Shown: positions 12,400-22,800 of the stretch, in pieces
Layout of the letters: each line of letters opens with the position of its first letter
Position numbering within the stretch: position 1 is the first letter of the stretch
Assembly: GCA_948144175.1 (NCBI GenBank)
Contig: CANXME010002104.1
Coordinates: forward strand, 124,001 to 188,000
Source of the DNA: Closterium sp. NIES-65
Lineage: Eukaryota > Streptophyta > Zygnematophyceae > Desmidiales > Closteriaceae
Length of the DNA stretch: 64,000 nucleotides
Direction: 5' to 3'
Made by a program: the position numbers and the translations under genes
The notes under the pieces: model-generated
The model's input: only the letters and a program-made list of their open reading frames with translations
Told to the model about the DNA's origin: nothing
Databases searched by the model: none

Positions 12400-13500
12400 A
12401 GCTCACCAGTGGTGGGAAGAGTAGGCTCGGCGACCCAGCGGCTCGGCAGTTCGGCGGCTCGGCGGCTCGGGCGACTCGGGCGGCTCGGCGGCAAGGCGGC
12501 TCAGCAGCAACTGCAGCTCAGCAGCTCGGTGAATCGGCGGCTTGGCGGCAGGGCGGCTCGGCAGCAACTGCAGCTCAGCAGCTCAGCGACCCGGCGGCTC
12601 GGCGGCAGGGCGGCTCGGCTGTGGGGCGGCTCGGCTGCTGCAGGTGAGCGGCTCGGCTGCTGCAGTGGGAGATGAAGGAGGAGGAGAAGCAGGGGAGGCC
12701 ACAAACCTGCCACCCCTCTGCTGGCCTCTCCCGCAAGCGGCCCCCTCAGGTCGCCTCGACAGGCGACGGGAAAAGGGGGGGTGGGTGGTGGGGGGCCGGT
12801 AGGTGCAGCGGCGGGGCCAGCAGGTGCAGTTGCGGGGCCGGTAGAAGGGGACGGCAGGAGCCGTCAGGAGGGGACGGCGGGGCCGTCAAGAAGGGACGGC
12901 GGGGCCGTCACGAAGGGACGGCGGGGCCGTCAGGAGGTGACCGGGCCGCGACGGGGGCAGGCGGCGGGGCTGCGTAAGGGCCTGGGCGGGGCCGCGACAG
13001 AGCCGTCGGCGGGGCCGCGTGAAAGCCGGGGCGGGGCCGCGTAGAAGCCGGGGCGGGGCCGCGCGAGAGCAGGTGGCGGGGCCGCGTGAGAGCAGGCGGC
13101 GGAGCCGCGTAAGGGCCTGGGCGGGGCCGCGACAAAGCCGTCGGCGGGGCCGCGTGAAAGCCGGGGCGGGGCCGCGTAGAAGCCGGGGCGGGGCCGCGCG
13201 AGAGCAGGCGGCGGGGCCGCGAAGGAGCCGGGGCGGGGCCGCGGGAGAGCAGGCGGCGGAGCCGCGTAAGGGCCTGGGCGGGGCCGCGACAAAGCCGTCG
13301 GCGGGGCCGCGTGAAAGCCGGGGCGGGGCCGCGTAGAAGCCGGGGCGGGGCCGCGTGAGAGCAGGCGGCGGGGCCGCGACAGAGAGGGCGGCGGGGCCGC
13401 GTCAGTGAAGGCGGCGGGGCCGCAGGGGAAATGGCGACCCGAGGGGTCGCTAAAAAGAAGATCGCGCCTCGGGGGGCGCTTCGGTGGGCAAAAAAAAAAC
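12400..13500 (-). repeat. GC-rich leader repeats of the minus-strand copia element
   Basis: Two repeat types fill the leader: gcggctcggcggcagggcgg-like repeats (about 12420-12660) and ggcggggccgcg-based units of roughly 25-50 bp (about 12780-13430). These occupy the place where gag would be expected. Confidence 0.75.
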
Positions 13501-13528
13501 GGTCCGTAGAAGGACCCGCTCTATACCA

Positions 13529-13660
13529 TGTGAGAATAAGCGAACAGGAATGAATGAACTAGCAGTGAAATGAGTACAAGTAGGAAACCCTAGAATTGTG
13601 TACCCCCTATAGGCTAACCCACTGTAGCCTACACAAGCATAACATATATAATGTTTGACA
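13529..13660 (-). repeat. 5' LTR of the minus-strand copia element
   Basis: 132 bp, identical to 6893-7024. The adjacent 13515-13528 reads on the minus strand TGGTATAGAGCGGG, the primer-binding site. Confidence 0.95.
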
Positions 13661-13976
13661 CAGGATCTCGCTGTGTGCTCTCCGAACCTATCATTGTGCG
13701 AATTTTGTTCGCGATAAGTTGCGAGATAGCACAACCAATAGTAGCACTGCTTTGGTGTCGCGAACTCGCGGTTGCATGCGCGGGATGCCCCGCTTGTCAA
13801 TGTTACCGACTTATCGCGTTCGTTTTGTACCGAGTCGCGCATGCATCAGCGCGTAAGAACGAGATGGGTTCTTTCGGTTGATTGGGGGCCGCGGAGCTTT
13901 CAGTGGCAGCGTGGTGGGTTTCATTGAGCCACGCAGGGACACGTTAAGTCCAAACATGGTGGGATTGTGGGTGGCC

Positions 13977-14161
13977 TGTGAAGATAGGTGCGTAATGGAA
14001 GGAGCCATAGCTAGGAACAACCTAGCTAGGCAAGAAAGAAGTTAGGCAAAAGAGGGGGTTGCACTAGCAAGCAAGGGGATACATATACGAAACCCTAAGG
14101 GGTTATACTCGCTATAGAGTACCCCACTGCAGGCTAGAGAACATAAGATAATATTCTGACA
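13977..14161 (-). mobile_element. Solo copia LTR
   Basis: 185 bp from tgtgaagata to attctgaca. The inner block gaaaccctaaggggttatac and the accccactgcaggctaga stretch match the copia LTRs to the left, in minus orientation. Flanking 5-mers are TGGCC (13972-13976) and TGGTC (14162-14166), a target duplication with one change. No internal domain is adjacent, so this is the product of LTR-LTR recombination. Confidence 0.72.
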
Positions 14162-16190
14162 TGGTCGTCTTCGCCCCACGCTCTTCGCGATGTCTCCGCG
14201 CCCCGTGCATCCCAATATGTGGGCGGGGTTTTTCCTGGGCCGCACCGTATGAACATTCCATGCGAGCGACATCTAAATTGACGGAACACCGGTGATTTAT
14301 TTTGCGCGCCAAAATGGCATGCATGCAGTGCGTTTTGTTTCTTCAATGTTGAATGCCGTGCATGATCGGCTGTGCAAGGAGCCGTTCGGGAACGCACAGT
14401 AAAATTTAGCGTATTACCTTAAGTTTATTTTTATTTGTCACAGAATATATCACTAGTAGTAAAATTGTGATTCATTCTGTGATTATTCATAGTTTGAGCA
14501 TAACATCTAAAGATAGTTGATTTTGAATGAGATCTTAAGCAGTAATATGTGTTTTGTTTATTATATATCACTACATTAAAATATTTGTCTTTTCACAAAC
14601 TTGGTAATTGGAGGGTAATATTTCTATTCTAAAAAACAAAAATCAATATAGTAATTTTTTTCCTGATTTAAAATGTTTAATTTTAATCTGCCTATTGATT
14701 TCTGCTATAAAAATGTAAATTAAATTTTAAGTCTAGATTGATTTTATATGTTTTGTGGAATAAGCTTAATATAATAAGATTTAAAACATGAACAAAATCT
14801 AGAAGCTGTTTGAAAGGTGATGTGGCATGCCACAAGTACCTGGACACTGTCGCATGTTGTGGTTTGATCGTAAATCGTGACTGTTTGTGATTTCAGGCGA
14901 GTACACACGGCTGCCCGAATTTCGTAGGGGAAGGGCGGGAACATCGAGTTGGCGAGGCGTGGAGAAAGGCGGTCCATCCAATTATGAAAAACGCCCGCGT
15001 GTCTAGGGGGGAGCAATTCGGGTCGATTTAACTGAGATAAACGCAATTTCCGCCAATGCGCGCTATTTCGCCGATTTACAGCAATGTTGCAGAACTTCGA
15101 GTGTTGCGATACTGCACATCATATCTGCCGTCGATCTCAAAGATCCGTGATTATGGCTGCCGTAGGATCCTTCTCCCGAGTAAACAACCGCTTCAGGGGG
15201 GGTATGGGCAGGGTGGGAGGGAAGCACTTGTGGAGGCTGGGATGGGGGAGGCTTTGCGTGAACCTGGTTCTGATAGGCTCGTCGTAGAGAAAGGTGAACA
15301 TGTGATTTCTTACAAGTCATGCTAGTCGCGTGTTACAAACGAAGCACTCTAAAAGCACACCCTTCCAGACGGGCGTGATGTGTGGTGGAAGTTTGAACCC
15401 TGAGTTGGTTGATTGGTCGTCAAATTTCATCCTCCACACGAAAGTGCGCAGGTGTAATTCTGGACACGTTTTCCGTCAAGCCACTGTAGGTGTAGTGAAA
15501 AAATTCGTCTCGTCCCGTCAATCCTCCTGACCTGACGTAGACATCACGCACGGGGGAGGCGTTCGTCAGCACCAAGCAGCGGCACAACAGCTGCAGCACA
15601 TTTCTCAGCTTCCATCCGTTTGCCGTATGCGCTGCTTCGCGAGTAGAGTGGAGATGAAGCATCCTGGTTAGCAAGCGAGAACCAGTATCGTGATTTCGGT
15701 TCGGGGCCGTTCGCTTCTCTGTCATTCCCATTGCATGTGCTTTAGCATCCATCTTGACATCTCCGTCGCGTCATTCCCGAGGTCAGCCAGAGCCTCATTT
15801 CACTAACGGCCGGCATCTAGTTTTGAGGCGCCTCAAAACTAGATATCAGGGTCACGCATGTGCTTCAGCGGCTGGTCGACGCCAGGGGAGCCACGTGGCA
15901 CATCAGGAACGTGTTTCGAGCTGGCGGACCCTTTCTTGTAGGGCCACGGTTCTGACCGGTTCTTTCCGGTGCCGAGCTTCACGTTTCATGTGCTTAGACG
16001 GCATGTCGTTTCGTGGAGCGTTCAAACGGTTCGTACAGAGTGAGTGCTGTTAGTGAATGGTGTGTGGGTGGGTTGGTGAAAGTTACGTGAAACAAGTAGA
16101 TTTCTGAGACGTCTAAAAAATCTGCGTGTTTCGTACAGAGTGAGTGCTGCTAGTGAATGGTGTGTGGGTTGGTTGGTGAATGTGAGTGGG
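14162..16190. other. Gene-poor spacer with an AT-rich block
   Basis: About 14400-14830 is strikingly AT-rich against the GC-rich surroundings. No open frame here resembles a known protein and no repeat array is seen. A perfect 30-bp palindrome lies at 15815-15844. Confidence 0.55.
15815..15844. repeat. Perfect 30-bp palindrome, TTTTGAGGC type
   Basis: The arm ATCTAGTTTTGAGGC is followed at once by its exact reverse complement. It is one member of the TTTGAGNCGNCTCAAA palindrome family. Confidence 0.9.
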
Positions 16191-16420
16191 CGAGAGTGGT
16201 AGTGCGAGTGAATGATTGTGTGAGCGATGTGACTGTGTGTGAGTGAGTGTGAGGCGGAGTGGTGTGAGGGGGAGCGGTGTGAGAGGGAGTGGCGTGAGAG
16301 CGAGTGGTGCGAGCGTGAGCGGTGTGAGAATGAAAGGTGTGAGAGTGAATGGCGTGGGAGTGAGTGGTGTGAGAGTGAATGGCGTGGGAGTGAGTGGTGT
16401 GAGAGTGAGCGGTGTGATAA
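16190..16420 (+). repeat. Degenerate gtgagagtgagtgg microsatellite
   Basis: Imperfect repeats of gtgagagtgaatggcgtg-like units run directly into the first acceptor-side copy of kinase 1 exon A. Confidence 0.7.
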
Positions 16421-16421
16421 G

Positions 16422-16893
16422 CCGTCCGCAGGGGCGTATCCCCTTATGAAGCCCGTGGGGCCGGACGGAGCCCTGCCGCACTACACCAGTGGGGTGGGAC
16501 GAGCTTGGCACAGCCCCTAGCACGTCTCACCCTGTCCCTCCTTGTATTCTCTGTCCTTCCCCATCCCCTACTGCAGAGAAGAAGCCATCCGCAGGGGCGT
16601 ATCCGGTTATGAAACTCATGGGGCCAGACGGGGCCCTGCCGCACTACACCCGGGAAGAGCTTGACGTAGCTCCTACTACCACACCTCACCCTGTTATTCC
16701 CCGTCTTCGTCCTTCCTCGTCCCTCATGGCAGAGAAGAAGCCATCCGCAGGGGCGTACCCCGTTATGAAGCCCGTGGGGCCAGACAGACGGAGTCCTGCC
16801 TCACTACACACGGAAAGAGCTCGCCGCTGCCCCTACCTACGACTCATTCCGTCCCTCCTTGTATTCTCTGTGCTTTCCCATCCCCTACTGCAG
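16422..16893 (+). repeat. Acceptor-side copies of kinase 1 exon A
   Basis: Three partial copies of the 5' part of exon A start just after an AG at 16422, 16577 and 16733. The real exon starts at 16894, so units are about 155-161 bp. Each copy keeps the KPSAGAYP coding start and breaks off before the P-loop. Confidence 0.85.
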
Positions 16894-19800
16894 AGAAGAA
16901 GCCATCCGCAGGGGCGTATCCGGTTATGAAGCCTGTGGGGCCGGACGGTGCCCTGCCTCACTACACCCGGGAAGAGCTTACCGCTGCCACGAGCAATTGG
17001 ACGCAGAAAATCGGCGAAGGGGGCTTCGGGACTGTTTATAAAGGGTACCTGCGGAGTGACGGTAGTAGCCGCATTGGTGGCATTAGCAGCAGCAGCAGCA
17101 ATGGGAAGAGTGGCAGCAGTGGGAATAGCGGGGGTGCTGGTGGTGGGGGAGAGGGTGGAGCAGGAGAGGGGGGAGAGGGAGGGGAAGTGCTGGTGCCAGT
17201 GGCTGTGAAGATGTGCACGAGTGGGATCAAGGACAGCGGCAGGGAGCAGCTCATGGTGAGTGCTGTGCGGTGCTGAGCGGTGGTAAGCGCTATGGTGCAG
17301 TGCGATGAGGTGATCATGGTTGTGGGAGCAGTGGGAGTGCTGGTGGTGGGGGAGAGGGGGGCGGACTGCTGTATCTGTGAAGATGTGCACAAGTGGGATC
17401 AAGGACAGCGGCAGGGAGCAGCTGATGGTGAGTTCAATGCGGTGCTGATGGGTGGTGAGCGCTGTGGTGCAGTGCGGTGAGGGGATCATGGCTGTGGGAG
17501 TAGTGAGAGCTCTGGTGGTTGAGGGGAGGGGGGCGGATCCCAGTGGCTGTGAAGATGTGCACGAGTGGGATCAAGGACAGCGGCAGGGAGCAGCTCATGG
17601 TGGGTGGGTGCTGTGCGGTGATAGTGAGGTGGTGCAGCATCCGTATATCCTCAGGTCAGGCTGCTGGAAGTGGCTACTCAAGCCTGCTTCAGGAGGTGAC
17701 TCAACCCCCCATCGCATCCCATCCCACCCCTTCTGTCGGAAATGCTCTGTATGGCCCCTTTCTCCTGACTCCCACCGACCACGCCTGTAGACCCCTGAGT
17801 CTCCCTTCCCCCTTCCACTTGTCTCTTGCTCTTGCTCTGGGGTACTACCGACGCCCTAACTGCTGTATACTGTGTGCCGTGTGGCAGCGTTCCATCATGA
17901 CATCTCACTTGCCCCCTCTGGAACAGACTAGGGCTCCTGCTGGTTCTGATCCAGACCACTCAAACTCCTACATCGCGCCCTTGCTGTGTTCGTGGTGTGG
18001 TCCTGGACCCTCCTGCCCTGCTGATTCTCCAGCACCACCACTCCAGACTCTCGGACTTCTACCACTCTCCAGCGTTCCTCGCTGAGGCCACGGTCTAACG
18101 TCTGCTGCCGCGCAGTCCTGCGATACACTTCCTGCCCTTCCTGCAGCTGCCCTCCACTTGCTGGCCTCTGCCCCCCGAGCCTCTGCTGGTACCGATGCGC
18201 GTCTCGCAGCTGAGCCACATGAAGATTCTCTAACGCTGAAGGCAGAAGCGCTCGTAGGTAATCCCCCTTGGCCTTGGCCAGTGCTGCCCACAACTCTGGG
18301 GTTCCTGCTGTCACCACATCAGTCAACACTTTGGGCGCCCCTACCGGCAGGATCGGCTCTCTGCCATAGAGCAGATAGTAAGGGGACACGTCTCGCAGCG
18401 CCGCCTGCTTGCTGAACTGGTACCCCGCAGCAACCCAGTGCAGATCCTCATCCCAGCTGCGCTTGTGTGCCTCTCCATATGCCCGTAGCCCTCGCTTGAG
18501 TGTCTGCACCATCCGCTCTGTGAGGCCATCAGCTTGTGGATGATACCGGGAGGTCCTTCTGTGCGTGATCCCGATAACTGCCAGCGCCTTGTCAAACTCC
18601 CCCCGAAACTCCGTGCCCTGATCCGTGAGCACTTCACCACATGCCCCCATCCTGGTGAGCACTTGCTCCGTGAAGGCCTCCGTGACGAGTGCCGCGCTCT
18701 TACTGCTAAGAGCGCGCACCTCCACCCACTTACTGACATGCTCTATCATGACCAAAATGTACCGCTTGCCTCGCCGGCTGAGGGGCAATTCCCCCGCCAA
18801 ATCCAAGGACCATCTGTAGCCCAACCCGCGGATGGGGAGCGACTGTAGCTCTTGCTGGCTCTTCTCCAACTGGGCCTTATTGCGGTCGCAAGCCTCACAT
18901 TGCGCCACCCGTTCCTTAATCTGTCGCGCCATGCCTGCCCACCACCAGCCCGTGTTGACCAGCTGGGTTGTTCTGACGTGCCCAAAGTGCCCCAACTGTC
19001 GGTGCACCCTGTCAATGATGCCTTCTCGATCCGCTGGCGCAGGCACCAGCTTCCACCCCTCTCTGGTCCTCAGCTGTACCTGCCCCGCATACCACCTGTA
19101 GTGCTGTCCCCTTGCCCGTGCTCTCTCCGAGGCAGGCTCTTCTGCCTCCGTCTCTCCCCGCAGCCACCTGAGAGTTTCTTCGTCCTGCCATATGTCGGCC
19201 GCTCCGCGCTGCTCCTGACGCTGCTCCCCCTGCCTTTCTGCTTCTCTTGCCAGAGCCACGAGCCCGGCCACTGGCTCTGCCGCCGGCGGGTTACGCGATA
19301 GCCCATCCACGTGCTGAAGCGTCCGGCCTGGCCTGTGCTTCACCACGAAATCGAATTCCTGCAACCGCATGGCCCACCGCGCGTTGCGGCCTGTCAGCGT
19401 ATGATTAGTCATTAGCCACAGCAGCGGCTGGTGGTCCGTCACCAGTGTGAACTCGCGCCCTTGCAGGTACACTCGGAAATGCGTCACCGCCCAAACCGCC
19501 GCCAACCCTTCTCCCTCGTAGGAGCTGTAGTTTGCCTCCGCTGCGTTGCAGCTGCGACTCGCAAAGGCCACCACCCTCTCCCCCTGCTCAGTCTGTTGGC
19601 TGAGCACGGCTCCCATGCCTGCGCTGCTCCAGTCAGTGTACAGCACGAACCTGGCCTCTGGCATCGGCAGCAGAAGCACCGGTCCCGACTTCACGGCTTC
19701 CAGCAGGTCCCGTAGTGCCCCCTGCTCGGCCTCTCCCCACTTCCAGGCTACGTCCTCCCGCAGCAGCCTATTCAACAGAGCCGCCCGCCTACTAAAGTTC

Positions 19801-22800
19801 GGCACGAACTTACGGTAGTAATTCAAGAAGCCCAGAATTGCCCTCAGCGCGAAGCGACCACTCTGGGTCGCCAGGTTGTCCAGCACTGCGACCTTCGCTT
19901 GCTGAATGGTCATCTGGCCTCCACCCACTTCAAAGCCCAGATACCGCACCGTATTCGTGCCGAAACGGCACTTCTTGGGGTGGCATGTGAGTCCGGCTCC
20001 CCTGATGGCTTCCAAGACCTGCTGCACATCCTTCACGTGCTGCTCGGGCGTTGAGCTGAACACAACTACGTCGTCTATGTAGCAGGCCGCGCAGTGCTGC
20101 AACGCGCGCAGCACCCGGTCCATTGCTTTCTGGAACACTGCCGACGCGTTCTTAGTCCGAAAGGCATGAACAACCATTCGTACAGTCCGTCCGGCCCATG
20201 AAAAGCTGTCTTCCTCACATCCGCCTCCTTGATTCGTATCTGATTAAATCCCTGGCAAAGATCCAGCGTGCTGAAGATCGCTGCCCCCTGCAACTTGTCG
20301 AATATCTCCTCTGGCGTAGGCATGTGATAGCGATTCGCCACCGTCAGCTTATTGAGGTCTCTGTAATCTCCGCACATGCGTCGCGACAGCACTTCTCCTG
20401 TAAGTTCTTTCCTCGCGGCCACCACGGTGGCAGCCGCGTACTCCGACTCAAAGGGCCTGATGAGTCCTGCCTCCAGCAATTCCCGACACTTCTCTCTGCA
20501 CAGATCAAGATCTCCTGGGCTCATGCGGCGTTTGCGCTGGTACACCGGCACCTCCTCCGTCAGCCGAATCTCCATCTCTCCCCCGTTGTATTTGCCGAGC
20601 TCCTGCAGTGTGAAGGCAAATGCCTGTCGGAGCCTCCTCACCACGCTCCACATCTGCTCCCGCAGGTCTCCCTTCAACCCTTCTCCTACTTCCCATGCTC
20701 CATCCTCTTCTGCCGCTGGTCGGACTGCCGCTGTGCTTCCCCCTCCTTCGGTCTCGGCTTCCGGTTCCGACCCCGCCCCTGGCTCCTGCTGCCCCCTGCT
20801 CGTGTCTGCCACCCCAGCCCCGTTTGGTGACATCGGCTCGCCGGCTGCCACTGCTTCTCTTCTTGCCGGCAAAACTTCCAGCGCCATTAGAGCCCAACCT
20901 CGCTCTCTCTGCTGCTGCCTTTCCACCTGCAGGTCCAAGAGCCGCTGTTCCGCCCTCTGCTGGCTGGCGCGCACCTCTTCTACGCTCGCATCCCCTGGCC
21001 CTCCCACTTCCACTTCCATCTCCAGCTGCTTGGAGGCCAGGTGCATCTGTATCACGTGCATCAGCCAATGCACCGCCTCCACGTCCATTGCTCGCCCGAG
21101 CGCTTCCCTCCGCTTGGCTTCTTCCACTCCTGGTGCTGCCGTGGCGTCAGGGACGAACCCCATCGCCAGCTCTCGCTCCCTGGCCGAGGGCTCTTCCCAC
21201 TGATCCTTCAGCCGGTCATACACCATGCCTGGGCCCGGCAACCCTTCGCTCCACACGAAGCCATGGGCCTGGTGGTGCGCCATCAGGGTGGGCCAGGCTT
21301 CTCTCGGCAGCCCGGGCTCATTGCACTGGAACTGACTTGGGTGATCGGGCTTTGTCACCGGCGCTGGCTCCCGATGCGTCTCCAGGATGTCCTCCACGGG
21401 GCGTGGCGAGGGCCTCTCGGTCTGTATGAGCTCCCATCTGAGCCTCCCTTCTGACACCCCATTCTGCCAATACCGTCTAACCCTGTGCGCGTAAGACCCT
21501 TGCTGTACCGCATCCCATGCCACTCCCGGTCCCAGCGCTCCCGCCACCACTTCTAGCATTCGACGCACCGGCTCCCTACAGTCAGTCGAAAAGTCAGGGT
21601 TTTCCAGGATGTACAAGTACTCCCCGTGCTGCTGGTATATCAGCTTCATGACCCGCAGTAACTCCGCGAAGAGCGTGGACCGTGGGTCATCCAATCCTTT
21701 GCCCTTCCCAGCCCTCGACACTCCCTGACACTCCCAACCTGCCACCAGCAGATCCACTCGTCCCCACTTTCGCACGTCCTCTGCCGCCACCTCCCTAATA
21801 TCGTAGAGTGATTCTTCTTCCGCCTCTGCTTCTACCCCCAACATCAGCTGAGCCGGGTAGATCCCTCTTAGCTTCCTTGCGTGGTTGAAGGCCATCCTGC
21901 GCACCACAGGATCTATCTCCACTAGTATCCACTTCTGTACTCTGCATCCCGCCTTTAGTGCTGCAGCCAGCCCCGTTCCGATTCCTCGGAACAGCTCGAC
22001 AATGGTAATTGGTTCCTGCAGGCGCGTCAGATCTGTCAGCCTTGGGGGCAGCGCCAAGGACCGCTCGGTCCTTTCTTCTTCCGCTTTGCGCGTCTCCTGC
22101 TCCAGCACGTATTGCTTCCAGGACCAATCTTCGATCTGCTCTTCCACTTGCGCCATACGCACTCGAAAGGCTTCCCTCGGCTCGCGTCTCACGAAGTGCA
22201 CAGGCAGGGTGCCTACGGGCCCATCATTCCTCCAGTACTGAGTCCGGTAGAGGACCTTCTCCTGCCAGGTGCAGATGGTGGCTCCCACACGATACAACAG
22301 CTCCATGCCTATCAGCAAATCAAAATCCCCTGACGGCGATATGCCGCACCGCATCCGGATTCGACATTCGTCCTTGGTGCCCGGCTGCAGGATCACTTCC
22401 ACTGGCATGCGGGTGCAGGGCATCCACTTCGGCTCTCCTCCTTCTGCCGTCATCACCAGGATTCCCCGTGTAATCAGCCGGTTCGGCAGGTCTAGTTCCA
22501 GCCTCTGAGCCAAGCCTTTCCCCAGGAGGATATGATGCGCTCCCGTGTCGATGATCGCTTGCGCCACCGTCACCCCTCCCACCGTGATTGCCCCCTTTTC
22601 GATTGTCAGCACCGATGGCTGACACACCATGCGCTCTTTGGGATGTCTTTCTGATGTCATTTCTTGCTCTGGTTCGGCCGCGTACCCACGGAACCGCCTG
22701 ACCCTCGGGGCGGGCAGCTCTCTCCTTTCCCCTTGATCACTCCTGAGCACTATCTCTTCTCGCTGCCGTGGCGCCCGCACCACGAGCACAAACTCTGCTT

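Larger units (their letters stand above)
6893..13660 (-). mobile_element. Young Ty1/copia element lacking gag, identical LTRs
   Basis: The LTRs at 6893-7024 and 13529-13660 are 132 bp each and identical as read. The target duplication CAGGA is perfect (6888-6892, 13661-13665). Read on the minus strand: LTR, primer site, long GC-rich repeat leader, one pol reading frame (12351 to 7231) broken by a single TGA, a 3' tail and the LTR. No gag region matching that of the plus-strand element is found between leader and protease. Identical LTRs imply a recent insertion, so this defective copy was probably moved by proteins of another element. Confidence 0.93.
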
